In this document: positions 23,686-32,592 of the stretch, piece after piece
Layout: each line of letters opens with the position of its first letter
How positions within the stretch are numbered: the first letter of the stretch is position 1
DNA from: Pantoea vagans
GTDB taxonomy: Bacteria; Pseudomonadota; Gammaproteobacteria; Enterobacterales; Enterobacteriaceae
Reading direction: 5' to 3'
DNA: 64,000 nt
NCBI RefSeq assembly: GCF_001506165.1
Contig: NZ_CP011427.1
Location: 2,232,001-2,296,000 of the forward strand
The notes under the pieces: model-generated
The model's input: only the letters and a program-made list of their open reading frames with translations
The model's database searches: none
Told to the model about the DNA's origin: nothing
Made by a program: the position numbers and the translations under genes

Positions 23686-24579
23686 ATGTGGTCAGCCGTT
23701 AGTCGTCTGTTAAGCGAACATGTCGGCAGTGCCGAAATCACTGAGCGTCAGGAGTTACCCGGTGGAGATGTCCATCCTGCCTGGCGTATTCGTTATGGTG
23801 AATTGGAGGTGTTCGTTAAGTGTAATACCCGCGATATGCTCACCCTGTTCAGTTGGGAAGCCGATCAACTTGATTTGCTCGCGCGTACCCAGACCGTTCG
23901 CGTACCCAAGGTGTATGGCGTAGGCAGCGATCGCGACAGCAGTTTTCTGCTGCTGGAGTATATTCATCCCGACCCTCTCAATGAGCACAGTGCCTTCCAA
24001 CTCGGTCAACAATTAGCGCATCTGCACCAATGGAGTGAGCAGCCGCAGTTTGGCCTCGACTACGACAATAACATCACCACATCACCGCAACCCAACAGTT
24101 GGCTACGGCGCTGGTCCGTGTTCTTCGCTGAACAACGTATTGGATGGCAGTTACAACTCGCGGCTGAAAAAGGGGTGCAGTACGGCAATACAGAGTTGAT
24201 TGTTGATTGTGTGCAGCGCGCCCTGGCTAACCATCATCCTCAGCCCTCTTTGTTACACGGTGATTTGTGGCCTGCTAACTGTGCAGGCAGCAGCAGCGGG
24301 CCATGGTTGTTTGATCCGGCCTGTTATTGGGGCGATCGCGAATGTGATTTAGCAATGCTGAGCTATTACGCCGATTTGCCTCGGCAGATTTACGAGGGTT
24401 ACCACGCCGTGTGGCCGCTGGCGGAAGGTTTTTCACAGCGTCAGCCGGTTTACCAACTGTATTATCTGTTGAACCGTGCCAATGTGTTTGCTGGCAACTG
24501 GGCAAATGAAGCGCAATTCGCCATTGACCAGTTGCTGGAAGAAGATGTGTCAGGACAGCGTCAGGCCAAACCGGCCTGA
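23686..24579 (+). CDS. yniA: Fructosamine kinase family protein YniA
   Basis: The 297-aa phosphotransferase-fold protein belongs to the fructosamine/ketosamine 3-kinase family, which phosphorylates glycated amines as a deglycation step. Kinase landmarks are visible: LEVFVKCNTRDML (ATP lysine), the catalytic-loop motif LLHGDLWPANC and the metal motif WLFDPACYWGDRECDLAM. E. coli YniA is 286 aa. A ribosome site AAGAGG precedes ATG. Confidence 0.94.
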   Translation: MWSAVSRLLSEHVGSAEITERQELPGGDVHPAWRIRYGELEVFVKCNTRDMLTLFSWEADQLDLLARTQTVRVPKVYGVGSDRDSSFLLLEYIHPDPLNEHSAFQLGQQLAHLHQWSEQPQFGLDYDNNITTSPQPNSWLRRWSVFFAEQRIGWQLQLAAEKGVQYGNTELIVDCVQRALANHHPQPSLLHGDLWPANCAGSSSGPWLFDPACYWGDRECDLAMLSYYADLPRQIYEGYHAVWPLAEGFSQRQPVYQLYYLLNRANVFAGNWANEAQFAIDQLLEEDVSGQRQAKPA

Positions 24580-24583
24580 CCGC

Positions 24584-25120
24584 TTAAAGCATGCCTAACA
24601 GCTTGAGTACAAAGTATCCGGCAATCGCAATGACGATGGGCAGGATATAGAGCGGGAATATCTGTAGCAGGATGGTGTGGCGCGGCACATGGATTTTTTC
24701 TTCCAGCTGCGCGCGAGTCCGCCCTTCCGAACCTTTCGCTTGCTCCAGAATCATTTGATCCTCTATCCCTTCTTTAATATGGCGAGATTGACGCCACATC
24801 CGTGCACCAGACGCCTGCAACGCAATCCCGACAAAGATCAGGATGTAGATGATCCAGAAGCCGATGTTGGCACCGCCGTTGAATTCAGGCACCGGAGAGT
24901 TTTGCCAAAATACGTTTAAAAACGGCGTGTTGAACTTGACCATATCCACCATGACGTGGACAAAATCGAGCATGACGGCATCAATGCCAGGCTGCTTTTC
25001 ACTGTGTTTAAACATGAAGCCGAGGATTGAGATGATGGTCGATAGCAGCGCTGGAATGAAAATGACCCAGCCGGCCACTCGCTTAAGGATGGCGATGCGG
25101 CCAGCCTGTTGATAAGTCAT
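24584..25120 (-). CDS. yniB: YniB family inner-membrane protein
   Basis: The 178-aa protein has three hydrophobic segments: near residues 12-32 (VAGWVIFIPALLSTIISILGF), 87-106 (GFWIIYILIFVGIALQASGA) and 150-173 (TILLQIFPLYILPIVIAIAGYF). It keeps the position and size of E. coli YniB, between yniA (convergent, 4 bp apart) and hxpB (divergent). Function is unknown. Confidence 0.9.
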   Translation of the reverse strand: MTYQQAGRIAILKRVAGWVIFIPALLSTIISILGFMFKHSEKQPGIDAVMLDFVHVMVDMVKFNTPFLNVFWQNSPVPEFNGGANIGFWIIYILIFVGIALQASGARMWRQSRHIKEGIEDQMILEQAKGSEGRTRAQLEEKIHVPRHTILLQIFPLYILPIVIAIAGYFVLKLLGML

Positions 25121-25263
25121 GGTGTTTCCTTCACATACAGTAGTTTTGCCCTAAGTCTACCTGCACTGATGCATTTTTTCCTGAAAAATGCGTAACCTGC
25201 CGTGAGTCGGTTTTCCAGGCCTGCCATGTTAAGGTATGACAAATTTTTAAACGGAGCTGTTGT

Positions 25264-25932
25264 ATGTCTTATCGTCGCCCTGTCGTGGCCGCTATTTTTG
25301 ATATGGACGGATTGCTGATCGATTCAGAGCCGTTATGGGATCAGGCCGAGCTGGATATTTTTTCCAGTCTGGGTGTGGATATCTCCCGCCGCCACGAACT
25401 GCCGGATACCTTAGGTCTGCGTATTGATCAGACCGTGCGCATGTGGTTTGAAGCGCTGCCGTGGAATGGGCCAGATCAAGCCGAAGTGACGCAGCGGATT
25501 ATTGCGCGTGCGCTGGGCTTAGTTGAGGAGACACGACCACTGTTGCCGGGTGTGGAGCAGGCTCTGCAACTTTGCCAACAGCAGGGATTAAAAATCGCCC
25601 TCGCCTCTGCGTCTCCTCTGTTTATGTTAGAGCGTGTGCTGGAGATGTTCGATCTGCGTCACTATTTCGATGCTATTGCGTCGGCGGAAGCCCTTCCTTA
25701 TAGCAAGCCACATCCTCAGGTGTATCTGGATGCTGCCGCTAAGTTGGGTGTTGATCCGTTGAACTGCGTGACGCTGGAAGATTCGTTTAATGGCATGATC
25801 GCCACTAAAGCTGCACGCATGCGTTCCATCGTGGTGCCAGCGGAATCGCATCGTGACGATGCACGTTGGGCGCTGGCGAATGTGAAGCTGGCGGATTTGA
25901 CAGAGCTGCGGGCTGAGCATCTGTTTAACTAA
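25264..25932 (+). CDS. hxpB: HAD hexitol/2-deoxyglucose-6-phosphate phosphatase
   Basis: The 222-aa HAD-IA hydrolase corresponds to E. coli YniC/HxpB, which dephosphorylates 2-deoxyglucose 6-phosphate, mannitol 1-phosphate and related sugar phosphates. Motif I is FDMDGLLIDSE (nucleophile Asp near residue 14), motif II IALASAS, motif III the Lys in YSKPHP, and motif IV TLEDSFNGM. GGAG precedes the start. A long palindrome follows the gene. Confidence 0.95.
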   Translation: MSYRRPVVAAIFDMDGLLIDSEPLWDQAELDIFSSLGVDISRRHELPDTLGLRIDQTVRMWFEALPWNGPDQAEVTQRIIARALGLVEETRPLLPGVEQALQLCQQQGLKIALASASPLFMLERVLEMFDLRHYFDAIASAEALPYSKPHPQVYLDAAAKLGVDPLNCVTLEDSFNGMIATKAARMRSIVVPAESHRDDARWALANVKLADLTELRAEHLFN

Positions 25933-25972
25933 TGCCATCGGTTCGGTCGCTGTACGTTCAGGCGCTCAAGCC

Positions 25973-26070
25973 AGGACAGACCCGTCCGATCGCAAAGACA
26001 ACACGCATCCCTGCAGATCGGCCGGGCCATCCTTGGCCCGGACGCTTTGCTCTTCGGACGGGTCTGTCCT
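25973..26070. repeat. 98-bp palindromic element between hxpB and kduI
   Basis: Perfect 17-bp inverted ends (AGGACAGACCCGTCCGA and its complement) enclose about 64 bp. A second paired segment (GCAAAG / CTTTGC) lies just inside, and an internal hairpin (CGGGCCA / TGGCCCG) at the centre. The whole can fold as one long branched hairpin on either strand. No T tract follows, so it is not a typical intrinsic terminator. It codes for nothing visible and looks like a REP/MITE-class intergenic element. Confidence 0.7.
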
Positions 26071-26139
26071 GTCTATAGCACGTTAATCATCGCTTTAATA
26101 AATGCATGCATTGTGCGTTTTTGATCGTCCACACAAATA

Positions 26140-26158
26140 AATAAAACAACGTTTCATT
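26140..26158 (+). promoter_or_regulatory. KdgR-type operator upstream of kduI
   Basis: AATAAAACAACGTTTCATT has the near-palindromic form of KdgR boxes known from pectinolytic enterobacteria (AATRAAA, short spacer, TTTCATT). It lies 83 bp before kduI. KdgR is the IclR-family repressor relieved by 2-keto-3-deoxygluconate, the normal regulator of kduI and kduD. Confidence 0.65.
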
Positions 26159-26240
26159 TTTATTGAATTACCATCCCATCCTGCCTAAGATGCCCAAAGA
26201 CCCGATTCGGGACACTTCCTTTAACATTGAGAGGCCTGAG

Positions 26241-27077
26241 ATGGACGTTCGTCAAAGCATCCACAGTGAGCATGCAAAGAATCTCGATACTGCGGGACTG
26301 CGCCGCGAATTCTTGATCGAAAAGATCTTTGAGGCAGATAACTACACACTGACCTACAGCCATATTGACCGCATCATTATCGGTGGCGTGATGCCGGTGC
26401 AGCAGTCGGTGACTATCGGAGAGGAAGTCGGCAAGCAGTTGGGCGTCAGCTATTTTCTTGAACGCCGTGAATTAGGGGTGATAAATGTCGGCGGGCCGGG
26501 ATTGATTGACGTTGATGGTAAAACCTGGGAGATCGGCCATCAGGAGGCCCTGTATGTGGGGCAAGGGACGAAGCGCGTCATCTTCCGCAGCAGCGATGCC
26601 CGCCATCCTGCAAAGTTCTACTACAACAGTGCACCGGCGCATACGCGCTATCCCGACAGGAAAATCACGCTGGAGGATGCCGTCAAAGCCACACTGGGCG
26701 ATGCCGCCACCTCGAACCGTCGCACCATCAATAAATTCATCGTGCCGGACGTCCTTCCCACCTGTCAGCTCACCATGGGATTGACCCGCCTTGATGATGG
26801 TAACCTGTGGAATACCATGCCCTGCCATACCCATGAGCGCCGCATGGAAGTGTACTTCTATTTTGATATGCCAGATGACAGCGCCGTGTTTCATATGATG
26901 GGACAACCACAAGAGACGCGCCATTTACTGGTGCATAACGAGCAAGCGGTTATCTCACCCAGTTGGTCTATCCACGCCGGTGTCGGCACCCAACGCTATA
27001 CCTTTATCTGGGGCATGGTCGGTGAAAATCAGGTGTTTGATGATATGGACCACGTCAGTATCAGCGCGCTGCGCTAA
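26241..27077 (+). CDS. kduI: 5-dehydro-4-deoxy-D-glucuronate isomerase
   Basis: The 278-aa cupin-fold enzyme isomerises 5-keto-4-deoxyuronate to 2,5-diketo-3-deoxygluconate in breakdown of pectin-derived unsaturated uronates. The metal-binding cluster [14 protein letters not shown] and the final metal histidine (WSIHAGVGT) are present. The frame is open 26 codons further upstream, but [13 protein letters not shown] is the family start and follows GAGG. It forms a two-gene operon with kduD, 11 nt apart. Confidence 0.96.
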   Translation: MDVRQSIHSEHAKNLDTAGLRREFLIEKIFEADNYTLTYSHIDRIIIGGVMPVQQSVTIGEEVGKQLGVSYFLERRELGVINVGGPGLIDVDGKTWEIGHQEALYVGQGTKRVIFRSSDARHPAKFYYNSAPAHTRYPDRKITLEDAVKATLGDAATSNRRTINKFIVPDVLPTCQLTMGLTRLDDGNLWNTMPCHTHERRMEVYFYFDMPDDSAVFHMMGQPQETRHLLVHNEQAVISPSWSIHAGVGTQRYTFIWGMVGENQVFDDMDHVSISALR

Positions 27078-27088
27078 CAGGAGGCACA

Positions 27089-27850
27089 ATGATCCTTAAC
27101 GCATTCAATCTCGAAGGCAAAGTTGCGCTGGTGACCGGCTGTAATACTGGCTTAGGCCAGGGGATGGCATTGGGTCTGGCGCAAGCAGGCTGCGATATCA
27201 TTGGAGTAAACCGCGCAGGTCCGGCTGATACCCAAGCCAAAGTCGCAGCGTTGGGGCGGCGCTTCTGGTCCATTCAGGCCGATCTCACCAAGCCGACAGG
27301 GGTGCCGCACATTGTCGAGCAAGCCGTTGCCTGTGCCGGGCGCATTGATATCCTGGTCAACAATGCCGGTATTATTCGCCGCGAAGATGCACTCAATTTT
27401 AGTGAGCAAGACTGGGATGATGTGATGAACATCAACAGCAAAAGCCTGTTTTTCCTGTCTCAGCACGTTGCCCGCCAGTTTATTGCGCAGGGTAACGGCG
27501 GCAAGATCATTAACATTGCCTCAATGTTGTCATTCCAGGGCGGTATTCGCGTACCTTCTTATACCGCATCGAAAAGCGCAGTAATGGGCTTAACCCGCCT
27601 GATGGCGAATGAGTGGGCCAAACACGGCATCAACGTCAACGCTATTGCACCGGGTTATATGGCAACCAATAACACCGAGCAACTGCGCAGCGACGAATCG
27701 CGTAATGAAGAGATCCTGGGACGTATTCCATCGGGCCGTTGGGGTAACCCCGATGACATGATGGGGCCGATCGTGTTTCTCGCCTCAAGCGCGTCTGACT
27801 ATGTTCAGGGATATACGTTGGCCGTCGATGGTGGATGGTTAGCACGCTAA
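27089..27850 (+). CDS. kduD: 2-dehydro-3-deoxy-D-gluconate 5-dehydrogenase
   Basis: The 253-aa short-chain dehydrogenase reduces 2,5-diketo-3-deoxygluconate to 2-keto-3-deoxygluconate, the step after KduI. It shows the nucleotide motif TGCNTGLGQGMALG, the NNAG motif (LVNNAGIIRRED), the catalytic Ser in NIASMLSFQGG and the YTASK motif. The start follows AGGAGG. The pair is placed between hxpB and ydjM, an insertion relative to E. coli. Confidence 0.95.
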   Translation: MILNAFNLEGKVALVTGCNTGLGQGMALGLAQAGCDIIGVNRAGPADTQAKVAALGRRFWSIQADLTKPTGVPHIVEQAVACAGRIDILVNNAGIIRREDALNFSEQDWDDVMNINSKSLFFLSQHVARQFIAQGNGGKIINIASMLSFQGGIRVPSYTASKSAVMGLTRLMANEWAKHGINVNAIAPGYMATNNTEQLRSDESRNEEILGRIPSGRWGNPDDMMGPIVFLASSASDYVQGYTLAVDGGWLAR

Positions 27851-27952
27851 GCTAACCTGTTCTTTTCCCGCGTCATTATGACGCGGGGAAGTGAAAAATA
27901 TTAACGCTTCGTTACAGCGTCACCATTCTCATTTACTGGATAAATCCCTATA

Positions 27953-27968
27953 CTGGATGCATCGACAG
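27953..27968 (+). promoter_or_regulatory. LexA box upstream of ydjM
   Basis: CTGGATGCATCGACAG has the CTG-N10-CAG form of a LexA operator and lies 22 bp before the inferred ydjM start. A second, degenerate half-site (ACTGGATAAATCCC) lies just upstream at about 27935-27950. E. coli ydjM is a known SOS gene with two boxes. Confidence 0.75.
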
Positions 27969-27989
27969 TTTTTGCAGCCAGGTTTCATC

Positions 27990-28580
27990 ATGACGGCCGA
28001 AGGCCATATCATTTTTGCCATTGCCAGCGCGATTTTTGCCAAGCGCGCGGAGTTGACGCCGGTTTTGGCTAGCGCCGATTGGTGGCATCTTGTGCCTGCT
28101 GCGCTGTTGACTTGCCTGCTGCCTGATATCGATCATCCTAAATCCGTGCTGGGCCAGCGTTTAAGATGGATATCCCATCCGATTGCGCGCGCCTTCGGCC
28201 ATCGCGGCTTTACGCACAGCTTGCTGGCGGTCGCGGTCAGCTTGTGGCTGTTCCAGATTAATGTTCCCGCCGACTGGTTTTTACCCGCAGATGTGTTGCA
28301 GGGCATGACGCTGGGTTATCTCAGCCATATCATCGCCGATATGCTTACCCCCGCTGGCGTCCCGCTGCTGTGGCCCTGCCGCTGGCGCTTTCGCCTACCT
28401 TTGCTGAATAGCCAGAAAGGCAATCAACTAGAGCGTGCGTTGTGCCTGGCATTGGTGGGTTATGCACTGTGGTTCCCGCCCGGCACGCCCTCTTTTGGTG
28501 CTAACGGCTGGCCAGAACAACTGTTCAATACGCTACAAAATGGAGTGGGTCGGGTAATAAACGGACAGAAAGAGCAATAA
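27990..28580 (+). CDS. ydjM: SOS-regulated inner-membrane protein YdjM (metal-dependent hydrolase family)
   Basis: The 196-aa YdjM/DUF457-type protein matches E. coli YdjM from MTAEGHIIFAIASAIFAKRAELTPVL onward. It has His/Asp-rich conserved motifs (LPDIDHPKS, GHRGFTHSLLAV, YLSHIIADMLTPAGVPLLWPCRWR) between hydrophobic segments, which suggest a membrane metal-dependent hydrolase. A longer frame from 27891 would place the start upstream of the LexA box, so ATG 27990 is chosen. Confidence 0.9.
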   Translation: MTAEGHIIFAIASAIFAKRAELTPVLASADWWHLVPAALLTCLLPDIDHPKSVLGQRLRWISHPIARAFGHRGFTHSLLAVAVSLWLFQINVPADWFLPADVLQGMTLGYLSHIIADMLTPAGVPLLWPCRWRFRLPLLNSQKGNQLERALCLALVGYALWFPPGTPSFGANGWPEQLFNTLQNGVGRVINGQKEQ

Positions 28581-28733
28581 GCATACAAATTGCGAGATTA
28601 AGTTATAAGCCATTCTTTTTGGATATAAGCCTGCACTTTCATGAACTGGTAACATTCCTGACATTCCCTGACGGGAATTGACTATTTTCCGCGCCAGCTC
28701 ATGACGCTGCGCGGCTCATCTCTGGAGTCGAGC

Positions 28734-30125
28734 ATGGATTTTCCCCTCATTCTTAATATCGTGGCCTTTGTCGCGCTGCTGATTGTTCTCAATCGCATTG
28801 GCAACCAAAGCTGGAGTTTGTCGAAGCGCGTACTCACCGGTCTGGTGTTTGGCGTGTTTTTCGGTTTGGCGCTGCAAACCATTTATGGTGAGAACAGCCC
28901 GGTCGTGAAGGACTCGATTAGCTGGTTCAATATTGTCGGTAATGGCTATGTGCAGTTGCTGCAGATGATCGTCATGCCTTTAGTGTTTGCCTCTATCCTC
29001 AGTGCCGTTGCGCGTCTGCATAATGCTTCTTCACTGGGCAAAATCAGCGTACTGACCATTGGTGTGCTGCTGTTTACCACCGCCATCTCCGCCTTGGTAG
29101 GCGTGCTGGTCACCGGACTGTTTGGCCTGAGCGCGGAAGGTTTAGTGCAAGGTGCCCAGGAAACCGCCCGTCTGAGCGCGATTCAGAGCAACTATGTCGG
29201 CAAAGTGGCTGATTTGAGTACGCCGCAGTTACTGCTCTCCTTTATCCCGAAAAATCCGTTTGCGGACATGGCGGGTGCTAACCCAACCTCAATCATCAGC
29301 GTGGTGATTTTCGCCGCCTTCCTTGGTGTCGCGGCTTTGCAGTTGTTGAAAGATGACAAAGTCAAAGGCGAGCGTGTGCTGGTAGCTATCGATACCCTGC
29401 AATCCTGGGTGATGAAGCTGGTGCGTTTGATCATGAAGCTCACCCCTTACGGCGTGCTGGCGTTGATGACCAAAGTGGTAGCGGGCTCTAACCTGCAAGA
29501 CATCATCAAACTGGGTGGTTTCGTGGTGGCTTCTTACCTTGGTCTGGCCATCATGTTCGGGGTGCATGCCCTGCTGCTGTCAGTTAATGGCATTAACCCA
29601 ATGCGTTTCTTCCGCAAAGTGTGGCCAGTGATTACCTTCGCCTTCACCAGCCGTTCCAGCGCGGCCAGCATTCCGTTGAATGTGGAGACGCAGACGCGCC
29701 GCCTGGGTGTGCCAGAATCGATTGCCAGCTTCTCTGCCTCGTTTGGTGCCACTATCGGTCAGAACGGCTGTGCTGGTCTCTATCCGACCATGTTGGCGGT
29801 GATGGTCGCGCCAACCGTGGGCATCAATCCATTTGATCCGATGTGGATTGCCACCCTGGTCGGTATCGTCACTCTCAGCTCTGCCGGTGTGGCTGGCGTG
29901 GGTGGTGGTGCCACCTTCGCGGCACTGATTGTCTTGCCTGCGATGGGTCTGCCAGTGACGTTAGTCGCCCTGTTGATCTCCATCGAACCGTTAATTGATA
30001 TGGGCCGTACCGCCTTGAACGTCAATGGTTCGATGACGGCCGGTTCTTTGACCAGCCGCTGGCTCGGTTTGACCGATAAAAAAGTACTGGAAAGCGACGA
30101 ACACGCCGAACTGGCGCACCGCTAA
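28734..30125 (+). CDS. tcyP: L-cystine symporter TcyP (YdjN)
   Basis: The 463-aa dicarboxylate/amino acid:cation symporter imports L-cystine and related sulfur compounds. It aligns with E. coli YdjN/TcyP throughout. Markers are [34 protein letters not shown], the serine-rich hairpin [14 protein letters not shown] and [15 protein letters not shown]. Upstream frame to 28701 lacks support; ATG 28734 follows GGAG. A strong terminator follows. Confidence 0.95.
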   Translation: MDFPLILNIVAFVALLIVLNRIGNQSWSLSKRVLTGLVFGVFFGLALQTIYGENSPVVKDSISWFNIVGNGYVQLLQMIVMPLVFASILSAVARLHNASSLGKISVLTIGVLLFTTAISALVGVLVTGLFGLSAEGLVQGAQETARLSAIQSNYVGKVADLSTPQLLLSFIPKNPFADMAGANPTSIISVVIFAAFLGVAALQLLKDDKVKGERVLVAIDTLQSWVMKLVRLIMKLTPYGVLALMTKVVAGSNLQDIIKLGGFVVASYLGLAIMFGVHALLLSVNGINPMRFFRKVWPVITFAFTSRSSAASIPLNVETQTRRLGVPESIASFSASFGATIGQNGCAGLYPTMLAVMVAPTVGINPFDPMWIATLVGIVTLSSAGVAGVGGGATFAALIVLPAMGLPVTLVALLISIEPLIDMGRTALNVNGSMTAGSLTSRWLGLTDKKVLESDEHAELAHR

Positions 30126-30141
30126 TCTTCCACAGCCAGAC

Positions 30142-30167
30142 AACGGCAGGCCGCAAAGCCTGCCGTT
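30142..30167 (+). terminator. Terminator of tcyP
   Basis: A perfect 10-bp stem (AACGGCAGGC / GCCTGCCGTT) is followed by a run of T, 17 nt after the tcyP stop. Confidence 0.92.
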
Positions 30168-30321
30168 TTTTTTGGCTTCAGCTCCGCAATTCAGCCTAAT
30201 CGTGGTGCCAGCGTCAGGAAAGTGTTAAGCATGGTAAACAGACGAAAAATCAGCCATTTTTCACTTGAGTTTTAGCGTGCAAAGGCTAATTCTGCTATCA
30301 GTCATAGCAGGAGAAACACCG

Positions 30322-30705
30322 ATGAAAAACGTTATCGCCTCGGTGCTGGCGTTAACCTTATTAACACCAGCCATTAGTTTTGCCCACCCTTACGGATGGG
30401 GACCAGGTCCAGGTCCACATTGGGGTGGCGGTCCACGTTGGGGTGGCCCCGGCCCGCTGCGCTTCTTACCTGAAGCGGCAACTGCGGTGCTGATCGGCGG
30501 CCTGACCTATTACATGCTGAATGGCAATTACTATCAACGTCAGGGTGACACCTACGTCGTGGTGCAAGCGCCTGAAGCGCCACCATCAGGCGGTATGCGG
30601 GTGCTGGATTTCAACGGTAAGCGCTACTATGTGCAGGAAGGCCACTATTACCAGCGCGAAGTCGGTGGTAATTATGTCGAGGTGCCGCGTCCCTACGGAC
30701 TCTAA
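30322..30705 (+). CDS. Small secreted DUF6515-like protein
   Basis: The 127-aa product begins with a signal peptide (MKNVIASVLALTLLTPAISFA). A Gly/Pro/Trp-rich low-complexity segment follows (about residues 22-48), then a hydrophobic stretch ATAVLIGGLTYYMLNG and two copies of a motif of the kind NYYQRQGDTYVVV / HYYQREVGGNYVEV. This last part resembles the DUF6515 family of cell-envelope proteins of unknown function. CAGGAG precedes the ATG. It is not in the E. coli order. Confidence 0.75.
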   Translation: MKNVIASVLALTLLTPAISFAHPYGWGPGPGPHWGGGPRWGGPGPLRFLPEAATAVLIGGLTYYMLNGNYYQRQGDTYVVVQAPEAPPSGGMRVLDFNGKRYYVQEGHYYQREVGGNYVEVPRPYGL

Positions 30706-30718
30706 GCCCAACGAAAAA

Positions 30719-30739
30719 CGGCCCGTCTTAGACGGGCCG
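30719..30739. terminator. Shared terminator between the DUF6515 gene and osmE
   Basis: CGGCCCGTC / GACGGGCCG with a 3-nt loop lies between convergent genes. The minus strand has TTTTTCG after it (good for osmE); the plus-strand tail CTTCGTT is weaker. Confidence 0.8.
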
Positions 30740-30758
30740 CTTCGTTAATCTGTCACGC

Positions 30759-31094
30759 TTACTGTGCGGCTTGCGGGTCAGTATCGTAATCTTTGCAGCT
30801 CTGGAAACCGTAATTCATGACGCGACCCACATCGTTATAACTCACGAAGTAGGTTTGTTGTTTACCATCACGCTCACCGATAACATAAGTCTGGCAAGTA
30901 CCACGGGCATGCACCATGGTAATTTCAGTCGACGGCGGTCCAGCAATCTGGCGAACCTGGTCGCGGGTCATGCCTTTTTTCACATCCTTCACCACCGGCT
31001 TAGTCACATAGCTTTCGGCTTTGTCATAAGTCGTACAACCAGACAGGGCTACCAGCGTTAACGCAGTAGCGATACATCCCAGCACTTTATTCAT
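30759..31094 (-). CDS. osmE: Osmotically inducible lipoprotein OsmE
   Basis: The 111-aa lipoprotein has a signal peptide with lipobox LSGC and one SmpA/OmlA (BamE-like) domain: [39 protein letters not shown]. It ends YDTDPQAAQ, close to E. coli OsmE (YDTDPQAAK). An earlier in-frame start at 31109 adds five residues; 31094 matches the family. In E. coli it is induced by hyperosmolarity and stationary phase. Confidence 0.95.
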   Translation of the reverse strand: MNKVLGCIATALTLVALSGCTTYDKAESYVTKPVVKDVKKGMTRDQVRQIAGPPSTEITMVHARGTCQTYVIGERDGKQQTYFVSYNDVGRVMNYGFQSCKDYDTDPQAAQ

Positions 31095-31284
31095 CTTTAT
31101 ATTCCTCATACTTTGTCCATGTCACACTAATCCTGGAACATAAATCCAGATTTATCAAATCACTGGCTTCGCTTTCAGCCCATTCTGAAGCGTTAGTTTT
31201 TCGTAAAGTTGCTGTGTTGCGGCCTCCCGCTTCGTATAATCCTCCGGCAAAAAAATCTTAAGACAGAAAGAAAACAGAGGATCA

Positions 31285-32475
31285 ATGACACCTGCACACT
31301 CCAATCGGTTGGTTTACGCCATTACGCTCGGCTTGCTGGCGGCACTCGGGCCGTTATGTATCGACCTGTATTTACCCGCACTACCTGAACTGGCTCGCGA
31401 CCTGCACACCGAAACCGCCACCGCACAGCTGAGTTTAACCGCCGGTCTGCTGGGTCTGGGCGCAGGCCAACTGCTGTTTGGTCCCATGAGCGACAAATTC
31501 GGTCGTATTAAACCGTTGCTGTTATCGCTGGTGCTGCTGTTTATTGCCTCAATTGGCTGCGCACTGGCTAAAGATATTCATTCACTGCTGGTCGCTCGCC
31601 TGTTTGAAGGCTTAGCGGGCGCGGGCGGCGCAGTCCTGTCGAGAGCCATCGCGCGCGATATGTACAGCGGCCATGAATTAACGCGATTCTTCGCGCTGTT
31701 GATGTTAGTTAACGGCCTGGCACCGATTGGTGCACCGGTGCTTGGTGGCGTACTGATGACGGTGCTGAACTGGCGCGGCATTTTCGTGGTATTGGGCTGT
31801 ATTGCGGTGTTACTGATTTTCCTCGCGCGCTGGAAGCTGCACGAAACCTTGCCCGCTGAACGTCGTAGCCAGGGCTCGATCTTTTCCGCATGGGCCGCGC
31901 TGGGCCAGGTTGTCACCCATCGTCCCTTTATGGGCTTCTGCCTGACGCAAGGTTTCATGATGTCAGGGATGTTTGCTTACATCGGCGCATCGCCATTTGT
32001 ACTGCAACAGATTTATGGTTTATCACCGCAGGCGTTCAGTTTTTGCTTCGCTGCTAACGGCATCGGTCTGATTATTGCATCACAAACCAGTGCCCGATTG
32101 TGCCCGCTGTGGGGTGAGTATCGCGTGTTGAAAGGGGGACTAGCATTGGCATTCGTCGCCTCAAGCTGTCTGTTGCTGGCGGGACTGACCCACGCTGCCC
32201 TGCCGGTGATTTTGGTTGCGCTGTTCTTTACCATCGCCAGCAACGGTGTGATTGCCACCACCGCGTCATCCCTGGCGATGCAGAGCCAGGGACATCGCGC
32301 AGGCAGTGCCTCAGCGGTCATTGGTGTCACCATGTTTACGCTGGGCGCAATCAGCGTGCCCGTCACCGGACTGGGCGGCACCTCGGTAGTCAGCATGACG
32401 GGTACTATTTTTGGCTGCTTCATGCTGGCAATTTTGATGTTCATCGTATTGGCGAAAAAGCCTAAAAGCGCCTGA
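31285..32475 (+). CDS. Bcr/CflA-type MFS drug efflux transporter
   Basis: The 396-aa protein has 12 predicted membrane segments and the MFS motif A (GPMSDKFGRIKPL) between TM2 and TM3. The N-terminus ALGPLCIDLYLPALPELARDL and the segment FEGLAGAGGAVLSRAIARDM are typical of the Bcr/CflA proton-linked drug exporters. The substrate cannot be told. It sits between osmE and nadE, which are adjacent in E. coli, so it is an insertion or a lineage-specific gene. Ribosome site AGAGGA. Confidence 0.85.
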   Translation: MTPAHSNRLVYAITLGLLAALGPLCIDLYLPALPELARDLHTETATAQLSLTAGLLGLGAGQLLFGPMSDKFGRIKPLLLSLVLLFIASIGCALAKDIHSLLVARLFEGLAGAGGAVLSRAIARDMYSGHELTRFFALLMLVNGLAPIGAPVLGGVLMTVLNWRGIFVVLGCIAVLLIFLARWKLHETLPAERRSQGSIFSAWAALGQVVTHRPFMGFCLTQGFMMSGMFAYIGASPFVLQQIYGLSPQAFSFCFAANGIGLIIASQTSARLCPLWGEYRVLKGGLALAFVASSCLLLAGLTHAALPVILVALFFTIASNGVIATTASSLAMQSQGHRAGSASAVIGVTMFTLGAISVPVTGLGGTSVVSMTGTIFGCFMLAILMFIVLAKKPKSA

Positions 32476-32592
32476 AAATCCTGCAAATAAGTGCGACAGC
32501 AAGCCTCGCGGCTTGTTGTTTGCCAGCAGAGGGGTTAGCTTTAACAAATGATTCGCATTGTGCCGTCAGGCTACAGACTTGAGGAGAGGTTC

